Positions 1 to 8,966 of a DNA stretch of 64,000 bases are shown piece after piece. Made by a program: the position numbers and the translations under genes. Origin of the DNA: Glaciecola sp964195425 (lineage in GTDB: Bacteria; Pseudomonadota; Gammaproteobacteria; Enterobacterales; Alteromonadaceae). Numbering within the stretch: the first letter of the stretch is position 1; each line of letters opens with the position of its first letter. The notes beneath the pieces are model-generated. The model searched no databases. It was not told the origin of the DNA and saw nothing but the letters and a program-made list of their open reading frames with translations. The stretch lies in assembly GCA_964195425.1 (NCBI GenBank), contig CAXMOM010000017.1, forward strand, positions 62,001-126,000. The letters run 5' to 3'.

Positions 1-863
1 GAGCTTGATTGCACCAAGACTGTCACAACCGTGCCCGACGTTATGCCCGACATTGCGCCGCGGCCCAGGCTATTTTGTAACATCTCTCTAGCACGTCCCA
101 CCATGAGCGATTTCATCACTTTACCCATCCAAGTAATGGACAAAATAATCAGCATCATGCCAATCACAATTCGAACTGTGCCGTCCCATACTGGAGGCAA
201 GCCGTCGGTAATTGTTTTAACTGTATCAATTATGGGGGAGGTAACTAATTTTATGGGGTTAAAGCCGCCAATATCGGCCCCTGCACCGGCTGTAAAAAAT
301 GACACTAAAAACGCGCTGGCTTTTTCTAATATACCAAACAATATTTCGATAGGTAAAAAAACGAGTACAGCAAAAATATTGAAGAAGTCATGAATAGTCG
401 CCGCATTAAAGGCTCTTTGAAATTCTTGCTTGTTACCAATATGCCCTAAACTCACTATAGTATTGGTGATACTGGTGCCAATATTTGCGCCCATCATCAT
501 AGGTATAGCAATAGTAATGGGTAAACCACCGGCTACCATAGCCACGATAATAGAAGAGACGGTGCTTGAAGATTGAATAAGTGCGGTACATACCATACCA
601 ATGATCAAACCCAATATTGGGTTTGATGCATATTCGAACAAAGTACTCGCATGCTCTTGTGTCGCAACGTTAAAGCCGCCACCAATTAGACCAACCGCAG
701 TCAACATTGCAAATACGAGCAACACTAAAAACAGCCAACGAACCAGTTTAGGCAAACTTTGTAAACCACTCACAATCTCAGTAGCGTCAATTTGCGAAAC
801 AACTTCTTTTACATTTGCTATTTTGCTGTCACTCTGGATTGAATTGTTCGGCAACAAAGACAT
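1..863 (-). CDS. Na+/phosphate symporter (NptA/NptII type), 3' end cut off by the window
   Basis: Reading the minus strand from the ATG at 863 gives an uninterrupted frame to the window edge, about 287 residues of a membrane protein. After a soluble N-terminus of about 40 residues comes a hydrophobic segment, then a first QSSS motif (IQSSSTVSSIIVAMVAGG) and, at the window edge, the start of a second (TVLVQSS). Two inverted repeats each carrying QSSS are the hallmark of the type II Na+/Pi cotransporter family, which couples inward phosphate transport to Na+. The C-terminal part, often a PhoU-like domain, is outside the window. No Pho-box-like sequence was found upstream, but its closeness to phoBR fits a phosphate theme. 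The family call is firm; the substrate is inferred from the family. Confidence 0.88.
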   Translation of the reverse strand, partial: MSLLPNNSIQSDSKIANVKEVVSQIDATEIVSGLQSLPKLVRWLFLVLLVFAMLTAVGLIGGGFNVATQEHASTLFEYASNPILGLIIGMVCTALIQSSSTVSSIIVAMVAGGLPITIAIPMMMGANIGTSITNTIVSLGHIGNKQEFQRAFNAATIHDFFNIFAVLVFLPIEILFGILEKASAFLVSFFTAGAGADIGGFNPIKLVTSPIIDTVKTITDGLPPVWDGTVRIVIGMMLIILSITWMGKVMKSLMVGRAREMLQNSLGRGAMSGITSGTVVTVLVQSS

Positions 864-989
864 AAATATTACTCAACAAGTTAACGTCATCTTTAAACAC
901 CTCACGTTTGTACAGTGTTATTGTGAAGCTTTTATTAAGCTTTAAATAATTTCGCTAACTATTTGCTAAAGATTCACAAAAAGGTTCGT

Positions 990-2042
990 CTAAAAAGGCA
1001 TAGGATACTGCATAAGTACTTGTTCGGTTTCTTTTAGGCATTCATCGGTAAGCGTTATATCAAATGCCGCGATATTTTCACGTAACTGCGGCATTGTAGT
1101 GGCGCCAATTATAGTCGAGGTCACGCCATCAACTTGGTCAACCCATGCAAGCGCAAGCTGGCTTGGCGTAATGTCATATTTAGCTGCAATATTGCAATAG
1201 GCTTTGGTGGCAAGTTGACTTTGTGGATTGTCGCGAAACAAACCATTGCGCTGAACCAAGGTCCAACGACTTCCCTTAGGCCTAGCTCCGTCTAGATATT
1301 TTCCTGATAGCATGCCACCGGATAATGGTGACCATGGCAAGTATGCGATATCTTCAAACACGCAAGACTCAATCAAAAACGGCCAATCTTTGGTGTGTAA
1401 TATATTAAATTCATTTTGAATAGAAACGGGCTTGGAAATATTCATTTCTTCACATAAATTTAGATAAGTATGGATGCCCCAAGTAGTATCGTCTGATAAT
1501 GCCCAATGACGAATTTTGCCACTAACTAAGGCTTTATTAATGCCCAGCAGTATATCTCTCATTCTGTCTTTTTCTTTGGCAACATCGGTTTTTGTAGGTT
1601 TAACTTGATTTGGCCAATGGGTGCCAAAATGAGCTGTACTGCGGTTTGGCCAGTGCAATTGATACACGTCAATATAATCAGTTTGTAGGCGAGTAAGAGA
1701 ATCCTCGAGTGCTATTCCCACATTTTCGCCGGTTATAGGGCTATTGTCGCGAACATATGCGAATCCAGGACCCGCAATTTTAGTTGCTAATATTATGTCA
1801 TCGCGTTTTTCTTTATTTCGCGATAACCAATCACCAATGCAGCGCTCGGTGTCTCCATGGGTTGCTTCAGTAGGCGGCACTGGGTACATTTCGGCAGTAT
1901 CAATAAAATTAACGCCTGCATCAAGCGAATATGCTATTTGATTGTCGGCGTCAGCCTGAGTGTTTTGAATGCCCCAAGTCATTGTCCCTAAACATACTCT
2001 TGATACAGATAAGCCAGAACTTCCCAATGGTGAATATCGCAT
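990..2042 (-). CDS. tas: NADP(H)-dependent aldo/keto reductase, Tas-like
   Basis: The protein has 350 residues and full length for the aldo/keto reductase family (TIM barrel). The N-terminus GTMTWGIQNTQADADNQI, followed by DTAEMYPVPP, closely matches E. coli Tas. The catalytic Asp and Tyr of the family are seen in FIDTAEMY; a downstream Lys lies in ATKIAGPG and a His in YQLHWPNR. The cofactor-binding C-terminus (IIGATTMPQLRENI) is intact. The enzyme should reduce a carbonyl substrate with NADPH in the cytosol; the physiological substrate of Tas is not established. The gene stands alone between the symporter and the HDAC gene, with no shared operon apparent. Confidence 0.88.
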   Translation of the reverse strand: MRYSPLGSSGLSVSRVCLGTMTWGIQNTQADADNQIAYSLDAGVNFIDTAEMYPVPPTEATHGDTERCIGDWLSRNKEKRDDIILATKIAGPGFAYVRDNSPITGENVGIALEDSLTRLQTDYIDVYQLHWPNRSTAHFGTHWPNQVKPTKTDVAKEKDRMRDILLGINKALVSGKIRHWALSDDTTWGIHTYLNLCEEMNISKPVSIQNEFNILHTKDWPFLIESCVFEDIAYLPWSPLSGGMLSGKYLDGARPKGSRWTLVQRNGLFRDNPQSQLATKAYCNIAAKYDITPSQLALAWVDQVDGVTSTIIGATTMPQLRENIAAFDITLTDECLKETEQVLMQYPMPF

Positions 2043-2214
2043 AATTTCCCTACTAAGTTTTTAAACGGTGGCATGATGTTTTAGGTCACACAGATAAACC
2101 GATTGTTACGCAAAACCTAGGATTATGGAACGTATTTTTATAAATTAAATGTGAGTGTTTACGATTGAGCAAGTAAACATACTCGCTGATGCCCCGTTAA
2201 CGCTGTTTAAGAGC

Positions 2215-3138
2215 TCAACCGGCCAATGTCTTCAGATGCGCAACCACACTTCTAGCCAACGCACTTAAGGCATATCCGCCCTCGAGTACCGAAATAATAT
2301 GCCCTTTACAATGTTTGTCAGCAATTGTCTTTATTTGCTCAGTCAACCACACATAATCATTTTCAACCAAGCGCAGGTAACCCATCTCATCTTCAGCATG
2401 CGCGTCAAATCCAGCTGAGATAAAAATCAGCTCAGGTTTAAAAGCATCTAAAGCATCAAACCAATGCTTCACTAATTGACGATATTCTTCACCCGCTGTA
2501 CCCGCCGCAATAGGTACATTTAAGATACCCTCGCGCGAAGGCTCACTGCCGCTAAAGGGATAAAAAGGATGTTGAAAAGAAGAACAAAACATAATCCGCT
2601 CATCAGACTCCACAATATCTTGGGTACCATTGCCATGATGCACATCAAAATCGATAATTGCGACTCGCTTCAGGCCAATAACATCAAGCGCATATTTAGC
2701 GCCTATCGCCACATTATTAAACACACAAAAACCTGACGAATTGGCATAGCCCGCATGATGACCAGGCGGCCTTACTGAGCAAAAAGCACTTTGGGTTTTG
2801 CCTGCTTGAATTAAATCTACGGCATCTTTTACAGCGCCAGCACTATGCAGCACAGCATCAAGGCTTTTCGACATCAACACGGTGTCTTCATCAATAAAAA
2901 CGCGCTCACCCTCTTTTTGAGGAGCACTATCAATGACTCTATCAACGAAATCACTCTCGTGAGCCAACTTTACGGTATGGGTATCTATTTTTTGCGCATT
3001 GGCAAAGTGCACAACATACTCAAGACCTGAAGAAATTAATTGATCACTAATTTGATGCAGTCGGGCGGGTTGTTCAGGATGATCATTGCCCATGTTGTGC
3101 AAATTACATTTGGGGCTACTAATAATGGTAACTGTCAT
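2215..3138 (-). CDS. Histone deacetylase-family (AcuC-like) Zn deacetylase
   Basis: This is a 307-residue arginase-fold deacetylase. Visible active-site elements are PPGHHAGY (tandem His near residue 127), DFDVHHGNGT (metal ligands Asp and His near 163-168), SAGFDAHAEDEMG (third metal Asp) and LEGGYA (catalytic Tyr). In bacteria such proteins deacetylate acetyl-lysine, acetylpolyamines or other acetylated amines; the substrate here is unknown. The ATG at 3138 overlaps the TGA of the upstream gene as TGATG, so the two are probably translationally coupled; a GTG one codon earlier is also possible. The partner encodes a GNAT acetyltransferase domain, suggesting an acetylation/deacetylation pair like AcuA/AcuC of Bacillus (inference). 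Confidence 0.9.
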   Translation of the reverse strand: MTVTIISSPKCNLHNMGNDHPEQPARLHQISDQLISSGLEYVVHFANAQKIDTHTVKLAHESDFVDRVIDSAPQKEGERVFIDEDTVLMSKSLDAVLHSAGAVKDAVDLIQAGKTQSAFCSVRPPGHHAGYANSSGFCVFNNVAIGAKYALDVIGLKRVAIIDFDVHHGNGTQDIVESDERIMFCSSFQHPFYPFSGSEPSREGILNVPIAAGTAGEEYRQLVKHWFDALDAFKPELIFISAGFDAHAEDEMGYLRLVENDYVWLTEQIKTIADKHCKGHIISVLEGGYALSALARSVVAHLKTLAG

Positions 3139-5033
3139 CACTTTGGTCCTGTTGCTGTTGGTAAGGGCTTATCGGAAGTTACCTGAGCGTCTGCAATAGA
3201 CAAATATTTAACCAGCTCAATTTCGCCAGGATCTGCATTAAATATCCGTGTAAAGCCAAAATGTTCAAAGACTGAAATCATAGGTTTGTTTTCATACTTT
3301 ACGATAGCAAACATCTTTTTTAAACCACGCGCGCTAGCAATATTTATCATCTCTTGCAGCAAGCGTTTTGCCATGCCTTTACCCTGATTAGTTTCTCGGG
3401 TGACAAAAGCAACTTCACAAGCTTGCTGCGGATACAAATAATAGCGACCCACCGCCTCAATTCTGGTTCTAGAGCCTTCTTGTTGCACAATGGTAAGGGC
3501 AATATCTTTAGACTGATCAACACTGACTAAATCACACGATTTTTCGCGTGTCATGTTTTGCGGTATATAGTTATAACGCAGGCGAATAGTTTCTTTACTG
3601 TGTGAGTAAAAAAACTCTTGTAAGCGCCTTTCATCGGCGGGATTAAGCGGGCGTAAATAAAACTGCTCTGAATGTATTTCAATAGGCTGAATTTGCATTT
3701 CGCCAAACTCTTGAACATCGGTTGGGAAATGCTTTTGATAATCAGGCACCCACAAATGACGTCTAATTTGTTGTAATAATGCCTCACGAAACTTTGGATG
3801 CGCCACACGAATAAGCTCTAACGCTCGTTCGCGCACGCTTTTTCCTCGCAAGCTAGCAATACCAAACTCCGTAACCACATAATGTACATCACCACGAGAG
3901 GTGACGACTCCACCACCTTCGCTAAGATTAGCCACAATTCTAGATATCGTGCCATCTTTTGCAGTTGAAGGAAGTGCAATAATTGGTTTGCCACCGTTAC
4001 TTTTAGCGGTGCCTTCAACAAAATCGACTTGCCCGCCAATGCCGCTGTAGAACTGATAACCAATAGAGTCGGCAACTACCTGACCACTCAGGTCTACTTC
4101 AATGGCACTGTTTATTGAAACCATATTCTTATTTTTAGCAATATTGGCAGGTTTATTTATGTAAGAGGAGGGATAAAATTCAACATGAGGGTTGTTATGC
4201 ACGAATTGGTAAAGCTTGCTGCTGCCCATGCAGAAACTAGTCACCGTTTTACCTGGATGAAAAGTCTTTTCACGATTATTCACTACACCTTTTTGCATTA
4301 GCTCGGCTATTCCATCGCTTATTATTTCAGAATGTATGCCCAAATTTTTATGGGTATGTAAATAACGAGTAACTGCGTCAGGTATTTTTCCTACACCTAA
4401 CTGCAGGGTTGCACCATCTTTAACTAACATCGCAACATACTGCCCTATGCGATCGCTAATTTTTGTAGGCTCAGCTACGGCTATTTCAGGAATATCTTGC
4501 TCTCCTTCGATACACGCTGAAAACTCACTTATATGTAAAAAAGAATGCCCCGCCGTACGCGGCATACTGGGGTTAATTTGCGCAACTATATGCTTAGCAT
4601 TGCGTGCAGCCGACATAACAACGTCGACCGATACACCTAACGAGCAGTACCCTAATGAGTCGGGCGGCGAAACCATAATTAAGGCTGCATCTAAGGGCAA
4701 GGTATTGTCACTGAATAAAGTAGATACTCTAGAAAAAGAACAAGGCGTATAGTCGGCTCTGCCCTCTTCTACGGCTTTACGTACCGTTTCACCATGAATA
4801 AAAAATGTGTTTATTTTAAATCTATTTTTATATTCTGGTAAAGCCCATTTATTTTCGCCAAAAGTGGCTATATGGGTCATTTCAATATCATTTATGCCTT
4901 CACCATCGTTTATTAAACTGTCGACTAAGGCATTAGGCACGGCAGCATTTGAACCAATAAACACTCGGTTACCCGATGTTAACAAGGTGTGCCATTCAAT
5001 TTTATTATTGAATTGTGATTTAACGATTTGCAT
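3138..5033 (-). CDS. Fused acetyl-CoA hydrolase/CoA-transferase and GNAT acetyltransferase
   Basis: The 631-residue protein has two domains. Residues 1-435 are a cat1/AbfT-type CoA-transferase: GIHSEIISDG holds the probable catalytic Glu236, and the conserved VTEFGIASLRGKS lies near 388-399. Residues about 455-600 are a GNAT acetyltransferase with the acetyl-CoA pyrophosphate loop in NQGKGMAKRLL (549-559). The fusion recalls the Pat/YfiQ plan, in which a CoA-handling domain is joined to a GNAT domain, although the CoA domain here belongs to a different family. It is the first gene of a two-gene unit with the deacetylase. The reaction could be acyl-CoA/acetate exchange sensed or used by the GNAT domain to acetylate a protein; this is inference. 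No truncation is seen. Confidence 0.9.
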   Translation of the reverse strand: MQIVKSQFNNKIEWHTLLTSGNRVFIGSNAAVPNALVDSLINDGEGINDIEMTHIATFGENKWALPEYKNRFKINTFFIHGETVRKAVEEGRADYTPCSFSRVSTLFSDNTLPLDAALIMVSPPDSLGYCSLGVSVDVVMSAARNAKHIVAQINPSMPRTAGHSFLHISEFSACIEGEQDIPEIAVAEPTKISDRIGQYVAMLVKDGATLQLGVGKIPDAVTRYLHTHKNLGIHSEIISDGIAELMQKGVVNNREKTFHPGKTVTSFCMGSSKLYQFVHNNPHVEFYPSSYINKPANIAKNKNMVSINSAIEVDLSGQVVADSIGYQFYSGIGGQVDFVEGTAKSNGGKPIIALPSTAKDGTISRIVANLSEGGGVVTSRGDVHYVVTEFGIASLRGKSVRERALELIRVAHPKFREALLQQIRRHLWVPDYQKHFPTDVQEFGEMQIQPIEIHSEQFYLRPLNPADERRLQEFFYSHSKETIRLRYNYIPQNMTREKSCDLVSVDQSKDIALTIVQQEGSRTRIEAVGRYYLYPQQACEVAFVTRETNQGKGMAKRLLQEMINIASARGLKKMFAIVKYENKPMISVFEHFGFTRIFNADPGEIELVKYLSIADAQVTSDKPLPTATGPK

Positions 5034-5208
5034 TACAAAACCACCTTTATTTTTTTAGATTATCTGGGCACAGATCTTCGCGTAATATTTAATACAGCAA
5101 TTATATAAAGAATATCGGATTAATGCTTTGATCTGATCGAGGTTTTTTTCCTCCTACTCGTTTTTTGCTGTAATATTAACGTTATTACAATACATTAATA
5201 GGCACAGC

Positions 5209-5445
5209 ATGAAACTTCTCGTTCGCAATTTAGCGCGCACCACCACCGAAGCCGAAATTTCAGTTTTATTCACAGCACAAGGTGAAGTAACTGAATGCAC
5301 ATTAGTTCTTGACTCAAAAACAGGCGAGTCGAAAGGATTTGCATTTATCGAAATGCCAAATGATGTAGAGGCAGAAGCGGCAATTACGAGCTTACATCAT
5401 GCTAATATTGCGAATAATAAAATTAGAGTGAAAGCGGCTGACTAG
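5209..5445 (+). CDS. Small RRM-domain RNA-binding protein
   Basis: A single RNA-recognition motif fills the 78 residues. RNP2 is KLLVRNL at the N-terminus and RNP1 is KGFAFIEM near residues 43-50, both with the aromatic residues needed for RNA stacking. Stand-alone RRM proteins of this size are common in cyanobacteria and marine gammaproteobacteria, and some are cold-induced. The start ATG follows an AGG six bases upstream. About 175 bases of non-coding sequence separate it from the divergent CoA-transferase/GNAT gene, with no clear consensus promoter. RNA targets are unknown. Confidence 0.88.
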   Translation: MKLLVRNLARTTTEAEISVLFTAQGEVTECTLVLDSKTGESKGFAFIEMPNDVEAEAAITSLHHANIANNKIRVKAAD

Positions 5446-5492
5446 TGACTAGTTAGTATATTACACGAGCATAGTGTTAAAAGAGGCGATAT

Positions 5493-5939
5493 ATGAAACT
5501 AACAATAGTAGGTTTATTAACCTTAGCATCACTTAGCGCCTGCTCAACTTTAACCGCAAACCTGCCCAATAATAATACATTGCTAAAGGAAGTCACCAAA
5601 CAAGATGGCCGAGCCTGTATTCGCAGCAACGATATTAATGGCTTTGGTATACTTGACGACGATGTAATTAGTATTGATGGTAGGCGTGGCGAATACTATT
5701 TAGCCACAACTCTATATCGCTGTAATTCTTTAAATATAAGTCCCCAACTTGCTTTTAAGGGTAATTTTGCCGAATTCTGTGGAGGTGGACGTGCTAGCGT
5801 TATTACAGGTGATGAAACTTGCCCAGTGAACGCGATTTACAAATTCGATTCCCGAGAAGATGCCTTTGCCACGTTTGACGTAGTTACCAATAAACGGGCT
5901 GCTTTGCGCGAAGAATTGAAAAAAGAAGCGGCTGAATAA
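5493..5939 (+). CDS. DUF6491-family lipoprotein
   Basis: The 148-residue product begins with a lipoprotein signal peptide ending in the lipobox LSAC (Cys17). The mature part has the paired Cys and hydrophobic pattern I associate with DUF6491 (RACIRSNDINGFGILDDD, then YLATTLYRC and EFCGGGRASV), found in gammaproteobacterial periplasmic or outer-membrane lipoproteins without known function. A GAGGCG ribosome site precedes the ATG. The gene lies 47 bases after the RRM gene on the same strand and may be co-transcribed. It converges with the TPR gene, leaving only four bases between stops. Confidence 0.75.
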   Translation: MKLTIVGLLTLASLSACSTLTANLPNNNTLLKEVTKQDGRACIRSNDINGFGILDDDVISIDGRRGEYYLATTLYRCNSLNISPQLAFKGNFAEFCGGGRASVITGDETCPVNAIYKFDSREDAFATFDVVTNKRAALREELKKEAAE

Positions 5940-5943
5940 TCAC

Positions 5944-7287
5944 TTAAGGCGCTACCGACAATTCGCGCCGTAGCTCAAACGCAGACTTTTCTTTCTCTAC
6001 ATACTTACGCCATTGCCTAGCGGCAGCTCGACTGCTGTTAAACTCTTCCGCTTTTGCCAACTGCTCTAAAGCCTTAGCAAAATCTTGAGTGCCATATAGT
6101 GACAAACCTAGCACCATATGAGTATCACCAGGCCGGTCTAACTTCCCTTTCTCGAGAGCCTGATTGGCTACGTTTATCGCTTTAGTGAAGTCGTCTAAAT
6201 TATAATATAAAAGTGCAAGCTGGGCGTCGAGTTTGCCGTCATCAGACAATGCCGCTGCATCTATCATCACCGGCACTGCTTTTTCTTCTTCTTTAGCCAT
6301 TTGCCAAGCCTGTGCTAAAAACTTCAAATTCCGTAAGTTTTCTTGTAGCAAGCCATCTCTTATCGCTTGCTCCATGAGCTTTGCGCCTTTAAATGGTACA
6401 CCATGATAATAGTAAAGTTGGGCCAAGTTGAAAGTGTCTGATGCAGAGGTAATAAACCCTCGTTGATACGCAATTTCCATAGTAGCGAACTGCCTATCTT
6501 CTTGTTCTAACTCACCATACATGCCTGAAAGTTGAATCCAATATTTAGGTTGGTCATATAAACGAATCAATTTAATAATGATGTCTTTTACTTTTTCGGG
6601 TGCCTGCATTTCAAAATAAATAGCGCGTTGCAATACTAGCCAATTTTCATCCGGCAAAAACCCTTCGTCCTCATGTCCTTTAATAGCGGTTTCAATATAA
6701 TAGGCGGCGTCTTTATACGCTTTATTTTGATACAACGCTTGTGCTTTAAGAATATAGTTTTTAGGTGGGATAACGCCATTATTGAGGGCTTCCCAGCGTT
6801 CTATATATGCGACAACGTCATTGTATTGACCTTGCGCCATGCTCAACTGTGCCAAACTATATAATGCTGTTTGCTCAAAACTAACAGGAATGGGGGATTC
6901 ATTTACAGCTTCTTTGAATGAAGCAATGGTCTTGTCAATATCGTCTTGCGCGTAATAAATAAAGCCATAAAAATTGTGCATAGTTGCACGTTCGTAGCTA
7001 TTCATACTGCCTGACTTTGCTTTTACTGCATCGAGTACTGCTAATGCACCGGGTACATCACCATCATCGGCGGTTTTCTGTGCACGTGCTAACTGATCAT
7101 ATACGGTGGCACGTAAGGCCGGTGTGCGACGAGTTTCGCGTTCATCTGACACCGCGTTAGCTTGTGCCATTGCTGCGCTTGGCACTGCAATAAGCGGCAT
7201 GCTAATACCTACAACGCTTACAACACACACCACAAAGGCCAGTTTAATATTGTTTAAGCGTGTTTTAAGTGATTGATATAGTTTCAT
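5944..7287 (-). CDS. Secreted tetratricopeptide-repeat protein, last gene of TonB operon
   Basis: The 447-residue protein has an N-terminal signal peptide ending near AAMAQA, then helical repeats of TPR type through most of its length (for example ATMHNFYGFIYYAQDDIDKT and KAINVANQALEKGKLDRPGD). A GGAG nine bases upstream selects the ATG at 7287; an in-frame TTG at 7302 falls inside that ribosome site and was rejected. It follows tonB by 17 bases. TPR proteins at the end of ExbB-ExbD-TonB operons are common in Alteromonadales and Vibrio relatives. A periplasmic scaffold role linking TonB to receptors is plausible, not shown. Confidence 0.87.
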   Translation of the reverse strand: MKLYQSLKTRLNNIKLAFVVCVVSVVGISMPLIAVPSAAMAQANAVSDERETRRTPALRATVYDQLARAQKTADDGDVPGALAVLDAVKAKSGSMNSYERATMHNFYGFIYYAQDDIDKTIASFKEAVNESPIPVSFEQTALYSLAQLSMAQGQYNDVVAYIERWEALNNGVIPPKNYILKAQALYQNKAYKDAAYYIETAIKGHEDEGFLPDENWLVLQRAIYFEMQAPEKVKDIIIKLIRLYDQPKYWIQLSGMYGELEQEDRQFATMEIAYQRGFITSASDTFNLAQLYYYHGVPFKGAKLMEQAIRDGLLQENLRNLKFLAQAWQMAKEEEKAVPVMIDAAALSDDGKLDAQLALLYYNLDDFTKAINVANQALEKGKLDRPGDTHMVLGLSLYGTQDFAKALEQLAKAEEFNSSRAAARQWRKYVEKEKSAFELRRELSVAP

Positions 7288-7304
7288 AATCGTTATCTCC
7301 AACC

Positions 7305-7910
7305 CTACTCAATCTCAAATGTAATGCGGTTTTGCACACCAGCTACTGCGGTAGGCTCACCGTTTATTACGCGTGGTTTGTATTTGAATTTAACTACAGC
7401 GTCTAGCGCTGCCTGTTCAAAAATACCTTCCGGATTGGCTTCAAGTACGACCGGATTTTGCACCGCACCTGTTTTGTTTACTGTAAATTCAACAATCACG
7501 TAACCCTGTATACCGCGCTGCATTGCACGTCTTGGGTAAACCGCCTGAACTTTGGTAATAGGCACATATTCACCATCACCAGAATCTAACGAAAGTCCGC
7601 CGTCTAGCGATATTTCACCGCTTAGGTCGGCTGCAAAATCTAGTCCGCTTTGACCACCGTCTGGCGATGCTGCGTCCATTTGCGGGGCTTCCATTTGTGG
7701 AGGCGGCTCTTGTGGCTTCGGCGGCTTTTTCGGCTTTCGGTCTTTTTGCTGCACTTGCTGTTCTTGTTGCACGCGCACAAAATCTAACACTTTACCTTTT
7801 GCAGGATCGGTCATTGCACTTCCACCAGCCGCAATTAGAGACTGCATTAAGAAAAACAGCCCTAAGGTGATTACCGCTGCAGCAACAAAAGCAATAATAT
7901 ATCGAAACAT
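7305..7910 (-). CDS. tonB: Energy transducer TonB (TonB2 type)
   Basis: The 201-residue protein has one N-terminal membrane anchor (residues about 5-25), a charged and proline-rich stretch (RKPKKPPKPQEPPP, about 58-72) and a C-terminal TonB domain from about 110 (YPRRAMQRGIQGYVIVEF, ending in KFKYKPRVINGEP). It is short, as in TonB2-type proteins. It carries proton-motive energy from the ExbB-ExbD motor to outer-membrane receptors. It lies three bases after exbD and 17 before the TPR gene, within one operon. The receptor 4 kb away on the same strand, and the Pho box at the operon head, point to a phosphate-linked cargo (inference). Confidence 0.93.
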   Translation of the reverse strand: MFRYIIAFVAAAVITLGLFFLMQSLIAAGGSAMTDPAKGKVLDFVRVQQEQQVQQKDRKPKKPPKPQEPPPQMEAPQMDAASPDGGQSGLDFAADLSGEISLDGGLSLDSGDGEYVPITKVQAVYPRRAMQRGIQGYVIVEFTVNKTGAVQNPVVLEANPEGIFEQAALDAVVKFKYKPRVINGEPTAVAGVQNRITFEIE

Positions 7911-7913
7911 AAT

Positions 7914-8318
7914 CTAGTCTTCAGTCGCCACGGCTGCATCGTCAATACCAGCTGCCCGTGTGGCATCTAGTACTTTCATGAGCGTTTCAGTCGTCGACTT
8001 TTTGTCGGCTTGAATTACCACTGAACCCTGCGGGTTTTCCGCATGTAAACGTTCAATATTAGCTTGTACTGCACGTACATCTATACGACGTTTGTTTATC
8101 CAAATTTCGTTTTTAGCACTAATAGCGACTAATATACTGGCTTTATCTTTTTTCACAGCGGTAGAAGCTTCTGGGCGATTCACATCAATACCCGACTCTT
8201 TTACAAAAGAAGCCGTTACGATAAAGAAAATAAGCATAATAAACACAACGTCTAGCATGGGTGTCATATCGATATTTGCTTCTTCTTCGTCCATCAAGTT
8301 TTGAAAATGTTGCTTCAT
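7914..8318 (-). CDS. exbD: Biopolymer transporter ExbD
   Basis: The product has 134 residues: a short cytoplasmic tail, one membrane helix with the essential Asp (IDMTPMLDVVFIMLIFF, Asp23) and a periplasmic domain. It forms the stator with ExbB and uses the proton gradient to drive TonB. The ATG at 8318 has an AAGGAA ribosome site six bases upstream. The frame stays open upstream to a TTG, but that extension does not resemble ExbD and has no ribosome site. As a result, 109 bases separate exbB from exbD, unusually wide for this tight operon. Confidence 0.94.
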   Translation of the reverse strand: MKQHFQNLMDEEEANIDMTPMLDVVFIMLIFFIVTASFVKESGIDVNRPEASTAVKKDKASILVAISAKNEIWINKRRIDVRAVQANIERLHAENPQGSVVIQADKKSTTETLMKVLDATRAAGIDDAAVATED

Positions 8319-8427
8319 GTTATTTCCTTTATTTTGCGATTTACGCGTTATTGGCGTGTTTTGCAAAAACTCTATGCTAAAAATAATTCTAAATATGTTG
8401 CCTAGCTTGCTTGTCAATAATCAAGCA

Positions 8428-8955
8428 TTAACCAATATTTCGTTCTAAGGGCAGAGCGTCTTCTAAATGCGTTCGTTCGGTTTTAGATGTTCGCATTAGC
8501 CAGGTTGATGCAAACACGCCAGACAATGCGCCCACCATACCTGCCATAGTCGGAATAGTTGCTTTTGATACACCCGATGCCATCGAACGTGCGTCGCCGC
8601 CACCTGTTAATGCCATTACATCAAATACTTCTATCATGCCGGTCACGGTGCCCATCAATCCCAACAAGGGACAAAGTGCAACGAGAGCTTGTATGATAGG
8701 AATACTGCCGGTTAACTTCATACTAAGGCGCGAAATATGTGCTTGGCGAATTTGTTCAGCATTCCATGAGGTGCGATCTTTTCGCGACATCCAATCTGCA
8801 ACAATGCCTTTCTTAAGCTGCTTGTGCGTAATTTGAATATACATAACGCGTTCTAATATTAACAACCACATCACGAAAATAAGGAAACCAATCACCAAGA
8901 GAACTTGGCCACCCGTTTCGGTAAAATCCCTGATTGATTCGAATATTTCAATCAT
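8428..8955 (-). CDS. exbB: MotA/TolQ/ExbB proton channel protein (short ExbB)
   Basis: This 175-residue membrane protein has the TolQ/ExbB core: an N-terminal helix (VLLVIGFLIFVMWLLIL), then PIIQALVALCPLLGLMGTVT and IPTMAGMVGALSGVFAS forming the proton-path helices. With ExbD it makes the inner-membrane motor for TonB. An AGGG eight bases before the ATG supports the start. It lies 11 bases after the TtpC-like gene, which carries a second ExbB-type domain, so the operon encodes two paralogous channel proteins, as in the Vibrio TonB2-TtpC system. Confidence 0.93.
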   Translation of the reverse strand: MIEIFESIRDFTETGGQVLLVIGFLIFVMWLLILERVMYIQITHKQLKKGIVADWMSRKDRTSWNAEQIRQAHISRLSMKLTGSIPIIQALVALCPLLGLMGTVTGMIEVFDVMALTGGGDARSMASGVSKATIPTMAGMVGALSGVFASTWLMRTSKTERTHLEDALPLERNIG

Positions 8956-8966
8956 GCTCTGGCGCC

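Noticed and set aside
31..945. Two open frames on the plus strand at the left edge
   Set aside because: They lie opposite a minus-strand Na+/phosphate symporter with clear QSSS motifs; their translations have no family resemblance.
8319..8417. N-terminal extension of ExbD from a TTG at 8417
   Set aside because: The extension has no ribosome site and no ExbD resemblance; the ATG at 8318 has AAGGAA and the expected length.
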